The notes beneath the pieces were generated by a model. It was not told the origin of the DNA and did not search any database. It saw nothing but the letters and a program-made list of their open reading frames with translations. A DNA stretch of 64,000 bases from Bradyrhizobium sp. C9 (GTDB lineage: Bacteria > Pseudomonadota > Alphaproteobacteria > Rhizobiales > Xanthobacteraceae): contig NZ_NWTG01000001.1 of NCBI RefSeq assembly GCF_002532045.1, positions 744,001 to 808,000 of the forward strand. The letters run 5' to 3'. How positions within the stretch are numbered: position 1 is the first letter of the stretch; every line of letters starts with the position of its first letter. A program made the position numbers and the translations under genes. Below, in pieces: positions 38,069 to 45,473 of this stretch.

Positions 38069-38284
38069 ATGAGCGATCACGCAGGCGTTGAGCATCATCA
38101 CAAGGCAGCCGAGCATCACGAACACGCGGCGCGTCATCACCGCGAAGCCGCCAGGCACCACGAAGCCGGCGATCACCACAAGGCGGCCCACCACGCGCAC
38201 AGCGCCCATGGTCACGCCAGCCATGCCCAGCATCACCACACCGAAGCGAGCCGGCACCACGCCGAGCACCACGGCGAACACTAA
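38069..38284 (+). CDS. Histidine-rich small protein with heptad His pairs
   Basis: 71 residues, of which 27 are histidine (38%). Histidine pairs fall at 9-10, 16-17, 23-24 and 30-31, exactly seven residues apart, separated by Lys/Ala/Glu/Arg, then at 36-37, 41-42, 63-64 and 67-68. A helix with this spacing would carry a stripe of histidines able to bind Ni, Zn, Cu or Co. No signal peptide is present. GGGAGA precedes the ATG at the right distance and a strong terminator follows, supporting a real monocistronic gene. Function inferred: metal storage or buffering; no family name recognised. Confidence 0.72.
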   Translation: MSDHAGVEHHHKAAEHHEHAARHHREAARHHEAGDHHKAAHHAHSAHGHASHAQHHHTEASRHHAEHHGEH

Positions 38285-38313
38285 TAAACGTTCCAGTACT
38301 GCGTGAGTGGCTT

Positions 38314-38342
38314 CGCCGTCCCCGCAAGGGGACGGCGTTTTT
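38314..38342 (+). terminator. Rho-independent terminator after the His-rich gene
   Basis: Stem CGCCGTCCCC / GGGGACGGCG around GCAA, followed by five T. It sits 30 bases after the stop codon. Confidence 0.93.
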
Positions 38343-38394
38343 CTTGAGGCGGGCGGCGCGCGTTGACGCTCTTGTTCGTCAAGCGTTTGATCAT

Positions 38395-38823
38395 TCACGG
38401 ACAAACCAGCACGGGGGTTTTTGCCTGCGCCAGCACCTTGTTTGTCACACTGCCGATCAGAAGCACGGAGAGTCCACTGCGTCCATGCGACGACATGACG
38501 ATGAGATCGCAACCCCTGTCCGCGGTCGCCGCGATGATCGCTTGATGGGGTTGCCCGTTCTCCGCCAGCACCGTCTCGCAGGGAACGCCGGCTTGGCTGG
38601 CCGCCTTCGCCGCGTCGTTCAGCACCTTCGTGGCCTGCTCTTTGCGCATCTCAGCAAAGTTGGCGACTGTTTCACGGAAATGCCCCGTCAGTTCTGAAAT
38701 CGGCTCCACGACGAAAATCACGGAGACCTTGGCTCCGATGGATTTTGCGAGCGCCATCCCTTGGGTGATGCCACGCTTCGCCAGTTCCGACCCATCGGTC
38801 GGGATGAGAATATGCCGGTACAT
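38395..38823 (-). CDS. Universal stress protein (UspA family)
   Basis: 142 residues, single Usp domain. It starts MYRHILIPTDGSELAKRG, and the C-terminal nucleotide-binding region reads SSHGRSGLSVLLIGSVTNKVL, the G-x2-G-x9-G-S pattern with the first Gly replaced by Ser. It probably binds ATP or AMP. In Bradyrhizobium many usp genes respond to oxygen limitation; no FixK box was found directly upstream of this one, although four lie within the next 3.5 kb. Confidence 0.93.
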   Translation of the reverse strand: MYRHILIPTDGSELAKRGITQGMALAKSIGAKVSVIFVVEPISELTGHFRETVANFAEMRKEQATKVLNDAAKAASQAGVPCETVLAENGQPHQAIIAATADRGCDLIVMSSHGRSGLSVLLIGSVTNKVLAQAKTPVLVCP

Positions 38824-39007
38824 GCTTCAACTCCCGGGGTGTTTCAGGAATTCGCAACCGAAGAGCGACGCAGGATGGAAGGCGACACTTGAAGCTCGTT
38901 TGAACGAGGCGGGAAGACGTCACGCCGTGGCCCGACGCTCGAGAAGCCTCGGCAAGGCAAACCCGGCGCTGCGGAATGTCGTCCGAATGGCGCTGCGCCA
39001 TCCAGCC

Positions 39008-39514
39008 CTATTCGTCCTCGTCTTCCGGACCGCCGTGCTGCTCGATCGCATTTCGCATGCCGCGCATGACGGCGAACGACACGAAGGCCATCCTTCGCTT
39101 CTGGTCATCACTCAATGTTTTGTAGAGCGGCTCCCAGGCGTCGGAGAGCTTCTTGAGGTCGGTCCCACGCTGAATCAGCCGGTCCGCCCTGCGTTGCATC
39201 ATCTCGACTGGATTGCCGTCATTAAGGCCGTCCATCGCGCCGTTTTCGTGCAATTCGGCAATCCGCTCCAGCCGGGCCTGCCGATTTTTCGCCCGCGTAC
39301 GGATCGCATCCTCGATGGCCGGCCAGTATTTCTCCTGATCGGGCGTTAGCTGCAAGGCGGCCTTGACGATGCCGATACGCATGTCGGTCAGGCTCTTGAG
39401 GTCGGCGGCGCTGGGTGACGCGGCGCCGACAGTCGGGGATGTCTCCGCTGCGAAGGCGAGAGACGAGGTTGTCATCAAAAGTGCAATCGCTGCGGCGGCT
39501 GCGTTCCTCGTCAT
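39008..39514 (-). CDS. Spy/CpxP-type LTxxQ periplasmic protein
   Basis: 168 residues from the ATG at 39514 (AGGAG seven bases upstream). Signal peptide AAAIALLMTTSSLAFAAE. The helical mature part contains LQLTPDQEKYWPAIEDAI and LSDDQKRRMAF, the two LTxxQ-like motifs of the Spy/CpxP family of periplasmic chaperones and stress sensors. It ends in an acidic tail (GGPEDEDE). A FixK/FNR-like box lies 66 bases upstream of the start. Confidence 0.87.
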   Translation of the reverse strand: MTRNAAAAAIALLMTTSSLAFAAETSPTVGAASPSAADLKSLTDMRIGIVKAALQLTPDQEKYWPAIEDAIRTRAKNRQARLERIAELHENGAMDGLNDGNPVEMMQRRADRLIQRGTDLKKLSDAWEPLYKTLSDDQKRRMAFVSFAVMRGMRNAIEQHGGPEDEDE

Positions 39515-39579
39515 AGCGAACTCCTGGGCTGCTATCGTGGATGTCCCAGAGAAGAAACGCATTGCTGATCTGGCGCGAG

Positions 39580-39593
39580 TTGATCTAGGTCAA
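39580..39593 (-). promoter_or_regulatory. FixK/FNR-like box upstream of the Spy-like gene
   Basis: TTGATCTAGGTCAA: half-sites TTGA and TCAA separated by six bases, one mismatch from TTGAT-N4-ATCAA. It is 66 bases upstream of the 39514 start codon, a workable activator distance for a Crp/FNR protein. Confidence 0.65.
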
Positions 39594-39704
39594 AGGGGCA
39601 AGGAGCCGGAGAGAGGGACGCGCTTCTGACGTTCGGAAAATGGCCCGGGACTTCGGGCAGGCCGCCGTGGCGCAAGCCCTGGCCGGCGAGACCGTGGAGT
39701 GGCA

Positions 39705-39718
39705 TTGAGCTAGATCAA
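39705..39718 (+). promoter_or_regulatory. FixK/FNR-like box upstream of the Ca2+/H+ antiporter gene
   Basis: TTGAGCTAGATCAA: one mismatch from TTGAT-N4-ATCAA. It ends 61 bases upstream of the 39779 ATG. It shares the CTAG spacer with the box at 39580, on the other side of the divergent promoter region. Confidence 0.65.
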
Positions 39719-39778
39719 GATCGAGCGGCCCGCGGTAATCAGAAGTTGCTGTCCAACTCGTTTCGACCGGGTGGCGCC

Positions 39779-40882
39779 ATGCACCTTCTGCTCAAGGAAA
39801 TTCGACATAACCCGCTGCTCTGGATGCTGGTTTTCGTGCCGATCGTGCTGGCGGTCGAGGCGGCGGCTCCGTCAGCCCACACACCCCTGTTCGTGCTCGC
39901 TGTCCTGGCCATCGTGCCGTTGGCCGCGCTTCTCAGCCACGCGACAGAGAGCGTCGCGGAGAAAACGGGTGATGCGATCGGAGGCTTGCTCAACGCAACC
40001 TTGGGCAATCTGACCGAGCTCATTATTGCGATTGCGGCGCTCCATGCGGGAGAATACATGCTGGTCAAGGCATCGATCGCCGGTGCCATCGTCACCAACT
40101 CGCTCTTCATGCTCGGCGCATCGTTCCTGCTTGGTGGGCTCCGCCATCACGTTCAGGAGTATAACCGGGCCGGCGGGAGGATGTACGCGGCGTTGCTGCT
40201 GATGGCCACGATTGCGCTGCTTGCCCCCTCGGCCATCGCCGACCTTGATCCGGCACGCGGCCAAGCCATGGCGCTGACTCTCAGCACGGGGCTCGCCCTG
40301 CTGCTGATAAGTGCCTACGGGCTGGGCCTGCTGTTCTCGCTCAAGACACACAAGGAGCTGTTCGCAAGCGAGGAGCATGGCGAGGCCGGCGGCGCGGGCT
40401 GGCCGATCGGACTTGCATTGGGTACGCTTCTCGCCGTCACCGTGCTGGTTGCCCTGGTCAGCGAGATATTCGTGAGTTCGGTGCAGAAAGCGGGCGAAAC
40501 GCTGGGATTGAGCCCGGCGTTCGTCGGTTTCATTATCGTCGCGCTGGTCGGGGCCGCAGCGGAAATGGCGGTGGCATTCTCCGCGGCGCGCAAGAACCGG
40601 CTCGACATGAGCGTCAGCATCGCGCTCGGAAGCGCTTCGCAGATCGCCTTGTTCGTCGCGCCGGCACTGGTGCTTCTAAGCTATGTCATCGGTCCGAAGC
40701 CGATGGACTTGCAGTTCTGGCCGGGCGCCGTGACGATGGTGATGATCGCTTCCGTGACATCCTGCTTCATCACCAACAGCGGACGGTCGGCATGGTTCAT
40801 TGGCGCCTTGCTCGTGCTGATCTATGCGATTTTTGCCATGACGCTGTACATGGTGCCGCCGGGATCGCACGCTCCGGTTTGA
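39779..40882 (+). CDS. Ca2+/H+ antiporter (CAX/ChaA family)
   Basis: 367 residues, about 11 membrane segments. Both CaCA alpha-repeats are visible: GGLLNATLGNLTELIIAIAAL (first, with the conserved GNxxE) and IIVALVGAAAEMAVAFSAAR (second, GxxxE). A hydrophilic loop rich in Glu and His (KTHKELFASEEHGEAGG) lies between the halves. It exchanges cytoplasmic Ca2+, or another divalent cation, for protons across the inner membrane. The ATG at 39779 is preferred to a TTG 33 bases earlier. A FixK-like box lies upstream. Confidence 0.92.
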   Translation: MHLLLKEIRHNPLLWMLVFVPIVLAVEAAAPSAHTPLFVLAVLAIVPLAALLSHATESVAEKTGDAIGGLLNATLGNLTELIIAIAALHAGEYMLVKASIAGAIVTNSLFMLGASFLLGGLRHHVQEYNRAGGRMYAALLLMATIALLAPSAIADLDPARGQAMALTLSTGLALLLISAYGLGLLFSLKTHKELFASEEHGEAGGAGWPIGLALGTLLAVTVLVALVSEIFVSSVQKAGETLGLSPAFVGFIIVALVGAAAEMAVAFSAARKNRLDMSVSIALGSASQIALFVAPALVLLSYVIGPKPMDLQFWPGAVTMVMIASVTSCFITNSGRSAWFIGALLVLIYAIFAMTLYMVPPGSHAPV

Positions 40883-40985
40883 TCAGCAGCGAGATATTTG
40901 ATCGAGATTGTGCTGGACGGATGCAGGCGCGGGCTCTGCGCGATCATGCGCTCGGCTCGTCGTCGAGAACGTTCATGACCGCTGA

Positions 40986-41314
40986 CTACTGGCAGAGGTG
41001 TTGGCGGCCATCCTCGCCGCGAAAGTACGTGCCTGGTGTGCAGACAAAACCCTGACCGTTGGAAGGATAGTGATAGTAGCCATAAGCGCCGGCTGCCGCC
41101 GCGGCTCCCACAGCAGCAGTTCCGTACACCGCCTTCGTGTATGGCGACGGGCGACACCGGCGACGCTCACGGGTGTCAAGGGCCGGCCGACGCGCGCTTG
41201 CGCGCTCTGGAGAGAAATCGAGACGAAGCTCTGTTTCGAGTAGTCAAAGGATAGCAGCATGGCACACGCGAAGATGGGCGCCGCCAGCGTCATCGTCTTC
41301 GAATTGGTCTTCAT
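40986..41314 (-). pseudogene. Small secreted Ala/Tyr-rich protein gene with an apparent frameshift
   Basis: A good start (ATG 41314, GGAGGAAG upstream) opens a ~58-residue N-terminal part with a signal-like region, then QARVGRPLTPVSVAGVARRH. That frame then becomes unlikely (Arg/Leu/Trp-rich), while another frame continues with YTKAVYGTAAVGAAAAAGAYGYYH and ends ...DGRQHLCQ at 40986. The continuation matches the C-terminal style of the neighbour at 41606 (YGAAAAGAAAAAGAYYGSYGYY). One missing base near 41133-41142 would join the two halves into a ~109-residue protein. Either a real recent frameshift or a sequencing error. A perfect FixK-like box lies 65 bases upstream. Confidence 0.68.
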
Positions 41315-41378
41315 CGCTCTTCCTCCATGCCTTCGGTCTTACCCGGTCCGGTTTGAAAACCATGCGCCCAGGGAACCG

Positions 41379-41392
41379 TTGATCTGGATCAA
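41379..41392 (-). promoter_or_regulatory. FixK/FNR-like box upstream of the frameshifted gene
   Basis: TTGATCTGGATCAA: exact match to TTGAT-N4-ATCAA, 65 bases upstream of the 41314 start codon. Confidence 0.72.
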
Positions 41393-41605
41393 GCTTTTCC
41401 AGAACCGTTTAGCTGCTACGTGCGGACAATGCCGGCGCGCAGCACAGGCCTGTCGAGGAGCGGAGAGGGGACGCGGACGCAGAGGGGCGCCGCGATGGGC
41501 ACCGTCGCGTCGCTCGCGCCCCTTCAAGCGGGCCATACCGATGCCCGACGCCACGACCTTGCGGCGCGACGACAAGAATGATCCATCCACGACTGCTCAG
41601 CTGGC

Positions 41606-42082
41606 TCAATACCGATACGGTTGCTGCGGACAGATCATTTGACCGTATTGATTGTAAGAGCAGCCCTGGTTGCCGTAGTAGCCATAGCTGCCGTAGTACG
41701 CGCCAGCCGCGGCCGCGGCACCGGCCGCCGCAGCACCATAGCCCCAACCGGGTCGATAATAGCCGCCGCCATAACCGGGATAGCCGGCGACGGGGCGGCC
41801 GGGGCGTCCTGCAATCGGACGGCCCGGATAGCCGGGACGACCCGCGATCGGGTGTGACGGGCGCGGGCGGCCGGCAGCGCGATAGCCTCCGCCATGGATC
41901 CTTCCGGCACCGGCATGCATCCTGCCGGCGCCGGCATGCATGCCGCCGCCGCGATGAAATCCGCCGCCTCCGCCGCCACGGAAGCCGCCGCCTCCTCCAC
42001 GGCGGGCATAGGCGTCATCGGGAACCAGACAGACACCAACGAGAACCAGAACTGCCAGAGCGGCGAGGATACAACGAAGCAT
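41606..42082 (-). CDS. Secreted Gly/Arg/Tyr-rich protein
   Basis: 158 residues. Signal peptide MLRCILAALAVLVLVGVCL..., then a glycine-rich segment (RRGGGGGFRGGGGGGFHRGG), two copies of MHAGAGR, a proline/arginine-rich stretch with repeated AGRPG units, and a C-terminus YGAAAAGAAAAAGAYYGSYGYYG with two cysteines. Low complexity makes homology unreliable. The Ala-rich helix and Tyr tail match the broken neighbour at 40986-41314, so the two may be paralogues. An exact FixK-like box lies 66 bases upstream, suggesting expression under low oxygen. Role unknown; probably envelope-associated. Confidence 0.72.
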   Translation of the reverse strand: MLRCILAALAVLVLVGVCLVPDDAYARRGGGGGFRGGGGGGFHRGGGMHAGAGRMHAGAGRIHGGGYRAAGRPRPSHPIAGRPGYPGRPIAGRPGRPVAGYPGYGGGYYRPGWGYGAAAAGAAAAAGAYYGSYGYYGNQGCSYNQYGQMICPQQPYRY

Positions 42083-42583
42083 GGGCGTCTCCTCCCTAGC
42101 GGACGAGGTTGCGAACTCTGAAACTGCGTCACTCCCGGGGCGCCGGGTTGATGTAGATCAACGGAACGCAATCGCGTTCAAGGCGCCGGGTTCCGCGGGC
42201 GCTTTCGCGCAACCACGAAGGCGCCTGCTTTCAAAATCTCCTTAGGCACAATCTGCACTTTGCTGTCGAAGCGGCCCTGCCTAGAATACGAGACTTGGGA
42301 GGTTCCGCGACTTGTCGTGTCACCTCTCAATCAGGCGACAGCCTCATCCATTGCCGAGCTTCACCAACGTTTTTCGCTTGCTGCCGTGCGCAGCCGGAAT
42401 TGTTGAACCAACCTTGATCCGAGGCGTTCTGCTGCAGCAGAACCCCACGATTTGCAGCGGCGATGATGAGGACGGGTGCGGAGATATTGGCCTCGCAGGC
42501 GACATTCCGCTGAGCTTCTCTCCAATCTCCATCGCCTTGGCCGTGTTCATGCACAGTGGCGTCGCCGCAGGGAGAGAACGAAC
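42083..42583. other. 500-base stretch without a supported gene
   Basis: Holds the FixK-like box at 42148-42161. Short open frames on both strands at 42312-42602 lack signals, good start contexts and recognisable motifs. No RNA gene or repeat was identified. It could be a decayed gene, but I cannot support a specific one. Confidence 0.5.
42148..42161 (-). promoter_or_regulatory. FixK/FNR-like box upstream of the Gly-rich gene
   Basis: TTGATGTAGATCAA: exact match to TTGAT-N4-ATCAA, 66 bases upstream of the 42082 start codon, the same distance as at three neighbouring genes. Confidence 0.72.
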
Positions 42584-42802
42584 GTGCGGAAAGCGGATGT
42601 GACGTGCGCGTGCTGTGGCGCGGGTTTCCGGCGGTTGGAGCTATGGTCCGAACCCGGCGTCAAGGGCGAGTATCACTGTCCGGTTTGCGACTACCTGCTT
42701 GAAGCATTTGATGGCACTAACCTGGTCGTCTATCGGCTCACGATCCAGCCGGTGCGCGCACCGGTCTATTCGGTGAAGCAGTTCGACGATCGACGATCGT
42801 GA
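42584..42802 (+). CDS. Small zinc-ribbon-like protein
   Basis: 72 residues from a GTG (GGGAGAG upstream). Two CxxC pairs, CACCGAGF near residue 8 and YHCPVCDYLLEAFDG near 31, form a probable zinc ribbon. The rest is a short beta-rich tail (NLVVYRLTIQPVRAPVYSVK). Proteins of this type recur in Bradyrhizobium as hypothetical genes. Function unknown; nucleic-acid or protein binding is possible. Confidence 0.65.
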   Translation: MRKADVTCACCGAGFRRLELWSEPGVKGEYHCPVCDYLLEAFDGTNLVVYRLTIQPVRAPVYSVKQFDDRRS

Positions 42803-42844
42803 CGAGCAATTGCCATCGGCGCTATTTGCCGATGAGCAGCCGTT

Positions 42845-43747
42845 CTAAGCCGCGCGCTCGGCGAACGTTCGGAGAGCAGCAACCATCAACGCCGGCGCTT
42901 CCTGCGCGACGCAATGCCCGACATTCGCGAAAGTCCGGCGGCTGGCGTGTGGGATCAGGGCTGCTGCGCGATCGGCCATCTCCTTGTAGATCGGCCATGA
43001 CTGTTCGGCCGTGGCGATGCGGACCGGGCAGGCGATCTCGGCGAACCACGGGAACGGATTGCCGCGCGCATCGCCGGTGTAGACCTGCTCCATCGCCTGG
43101 AAGATCGGCCCGAGCAGGGCCGACTCGATCTCGGGCGTGCAGCGCAGCCGCATGCGGCCGTCGTCGAGCCGCGCAAAGCCGTGATGGACATAGGCCCACA
43201 GCGAAGGCTCGGTCCACGGCGCGAACGCCGGCGCTTCGCGCAATCGCCGGAACAAATCGTCGGCGTTGTCGAATTCGGCGCGGCGACGCAGCACGCCTTG
43301 CACCGATGCGTTCGCGATCTCGCTCAGGCCGCCGCTCCGCGGCGTGCGCGGATCCATCACGGTCGGCTCCGTCACGAACAGCCGCGCGAAGCGGTCCGGC
43401 ACCAGCTTCGTGGCGAGCATCAGGTCGGTCGCGCCGGCGCTGTGGCCGATGCCGTAGATATCACGGAGGTCGAGGCGTTCGACCACCATGCAGACATCTT
43501 CGGCGAAATCCCGGAACTGATAGCGCTCGGCGGGCGGCTTGTGGCTCAGGCCGTGGCCGCGGCGGTCGAGCGCATAGACGGTGTAGTCGGCGGCCAACGA
43601 TTCCGCGACTTCGGCCCACACTTCGGCGACAAAGCCGGTGCCGTGCAGCAGCAGCGCCGGCGGCTTGCCGGAGGCCGGCTCACCCCATCGTGCCAGCGCG
43701 ATCTGCGCGCCGGCATCGCCAACGAGAATGCGTTGCGGCAGCGTCAT
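42845..43747 (-). CDS. Alpha/beta hydrolase
   Basis: 300 residues from MTLPQRILVGDAG; an ATG six codons earlier would overlap the GMC gene. Oxyanion region LLLHGTGF (~37-44), YALDRRGHGLSH, nucleophile elbow GIGHSAGATDL, and C-terminal catalytic His in NVGHCVAQEAP. Substrate unknown; the family includes ester, lactone and C-C bond hydrolases. Its start lies seven bases after the GMC oxidoreductase stop, so the two are co-transcribed and possibly act in sequence on an alcohol-derived substrate. Confidence 0.9.
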   Translation of the reverse strand: MTLPQRILVGDAGAQIALARWGEPASGKPPALLLHGTGFVAEVWAEVAESLAADYTVYALDRRGHGLSHKPPAERYQFRDFAEDVCMVVERLDLRDIYGIGHSAGATDLMLATKLVPDRFARLFVTEPTVMDPRTPRSGGLSEIANASVQGVLRRRAEFDNADDLFRRLREAPAFAPWTEPSLWAYVHHGFARLDDGRMRLRCTPEIESALLGPIFQAMEQVYTGDARGNPFPWFAEIACPVRIATAEQSWPIYKEMADRAAALIPHASRRTFANVGHCVAQEAPALMVAALRTFAERAA

Positions 43748-43754
43748 TGGCGAT

Positions 43755-45374
43755 CTATCGCGCATCCTGCAGGATCATCGCAGCCGCCTTCTCGGCGATC
43801 ATCGCGGTCGGCGTGTTGGTGTTGCCGGAGGTGATGGTCGGCATGACGGAGGCATCCGCGATGCGCAAGCCGTGGAGGCCGTAGAAGCGCAGACGCTCGT
43901 CGACCACGGCCATCGGATCGTTGGCCGTTCCCATCTTCGCGGTGCCGACGGGGTGGAAGATCGTGGTGCCGATGTCGCCGGCGGCCTTGGCAAGCGAGGC
44001 GTCGTCATCGCCGACCGAAGGACCAGGCAGGAACTCCTCGGGATGATATTTCGCCAGCGCCTTCTGCTTCATCAGCCTGCGCGTGGTGCGGATCGCGTCG
44101 GCTGCGACCTGGCGGTCGTCCTCGGTCGACAGGTAGTTCGGCGCGATCGACGGCTTGTCGTCGGGCGCGGTCGAGCGGATGCGCACCGTGCCGCGCGAGC
44201 TCGGCTGCAGATTGCAGGCGCTCACCGTGATCGCGGGGAAGCGATGCAAGGGATCGCCGAACTTGTCGAGCGACAGTGGCTGCACATGGAACTGGATGTT
44301 GGCACGCGAGCGCGTCTCGTCCGAGCGCGTGAAGATGCCGAGCTGCGACGGCGCCATGGTCAGCGGGCCGCGGCGGCGGAACGCGTAATCGAGGCCCATC
44401 AGGCCGCGGCGCACGAGGTTGTAGTAGGTCTCGTTCAGCGTGCGCACGCCGGAAACCTTGTAGATCGCGCGCTGCTGCAGATGGTCCTGCAGATTATGGC
44501 CGATGCCCTGCACGTCAGCCACGATGTCGATGCCGAGCGGCGACAGCCATTCAGACGGGCCGATGCCGGAACGGTGCAGCACCTGGGTGGTGCCGATCGA
44601 GCCGGCGCAGAGAATCACCTCGCCCTTGGCGCGCGCCTCCACCGTCTCGTTGCCCTGGCGGAACTCAACGCCGGCGGCGCGGCCGCTCTCGATGATCAGG
44701 CGGTCGACCAGCACGTCGGTCTCGAGCCTGAGATTGCTGCGGTTCAGCACCGGCTTGAGGAAACCGCGCGCCGACGACCAGCGCCGCCCGCGCTTCTGGT
44801 TGACGTGGAAATAGCTGGTGCCTTCATTGTCGCCGGTGTTGAAATCTGGAATGCGCTTGATGCCCATCTCCTCGGCGGCATCGCCGACCGCGTCGAGGAT
44901 CTGCCACGACAGCCGCGGCGCCTCGATGCGCCAGCCTCCGCCGACCCCGTGATGCTCGCTCGCACCGAGGAAGTGATCTTCCAGCCGCTTGAATGCCGGC
45001 AGCACGTCGCTGTAGCTCCAACCGGTGAGGCCAAGCTGCCGCCAGTGATCGTAGTCCGCGGCTTGGCCGCGCATCGAGATCATGGCGTTGATCGCCGACG
45101 AGCCGCCGATCACCTTGCCGCGTGGATAGGCGAGCGCGCGGCCGTTGAGGCCGGGCTCGGCCTCGGTCTTGAACATCCAGTCCGAGCGCGGATTGCCGAT
45201 CGCGAAGAGATAGCCGACCGGGATGTGAAACCAGATCCAGTTGTCCTTGCCGCCGGCTTCCAGCAGCAGCACGCGCTTCCTCGGATCGGCCGACAGGCGG
45301 TTGGCCATGATGCAGCCAGCCGTGCCTGCGCCGACGATAATGTAGTCGAAATCACCCTCGAGCCTTCGCGGCAT
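43755..45374 (-). CDS. GMC-family FAD oxidoreductase
   Basis: 539 residues. FAD-binding motif DYIIVGAGTAGCIMANRLS (~10-28); GMC signature 1 in RGKVIGGSSAINAMISMRG; signature 2 in GSIGTTQVLHRSGIGPSEWL; C-terminal catalytic HPVGTAKMG and NTPTAMIAEKAA. It resembles choline or alcohol dehydrogenases; substrate unknown, and no betaine aldehyde dehydrogenase is adjacent, which argues against choline. Forms a unit with the hydrolase downstream and perhaps the MFS transporter gene upstream (99-base gap). Confidence 0.94.
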   Translation of the reverse strand: MPRRLEGDFDYIIVGAGTAGCIMANRLSADPRKRVLLLEAGGKDNWIWFHIPVGYLFAIGNPRSDWMFKTEAEPGLNGRALAYPRGKVIGGSSAINAMISMRGQAADYDHWRQLGLTGWSYSDVLPAFKRLEDHFLGASEHHGVGGGWRIEAPRLSWQILDAVGDAAEEMGIKRIPDFNTGDNEGTSYFHVNQKRGRRWSSARGFLKPVLNRSNLRLETDVLVDRLIIESGRAAGVEFRQGNETVEARAKGEVILCAGSIGTTQVLHRSGIGPSEWLSPLGIDIVADVQGIGHNLQDHLQQRAIYKVSGVRTLNETYYNLVRRGLMGLDYAFRRRGPLTMAPSQLGIFTRSDETRSRANIQFHVQPLSLDKFGDPLHRFPAITVSACNLQPSSRGTVRIRSTAPDDKPSIAPNYLSTEDDRQVAADAIRTTRRLMKQKALAKYHPEEFLPGPSVGDDDASLAKAAGDIGTTIFHPVGTAKMGTANDPMAVVDERLRFYGLHGLRIADASVMPTITSGNTNTPTAMIAEKAAAMILQDAR

Positions 45375-45473
45375 GTCCTCGTTCCCGGCAAGCGTCTTCT
45401 GTTGGGCTCCTATTAGTCAGACGCAGCCGGTCGAGACAAGCCCGGCCGACGGCACCGGGCGTGCGTTGGATGA

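Noticed and set aside
38015..38512. Minus-strand frame over the His-rich gene
   Set aside because: Antisense shadow rich in Val/Gly produced by the CAC/CAT codons of the His-rich protein; the plus-strand gene has a ribosome site and terminator.
38824..39007. FixK-like box for the universal stress gene
   Set aside because: No TTGA-N6-TCAA site found upstream of 38823.
42312..42602. Short open frames on both strands in the 42.1-42.6 kb gap
   Set aside because: Poor codon use, no ribosome site or motif; cannot be told from chance.
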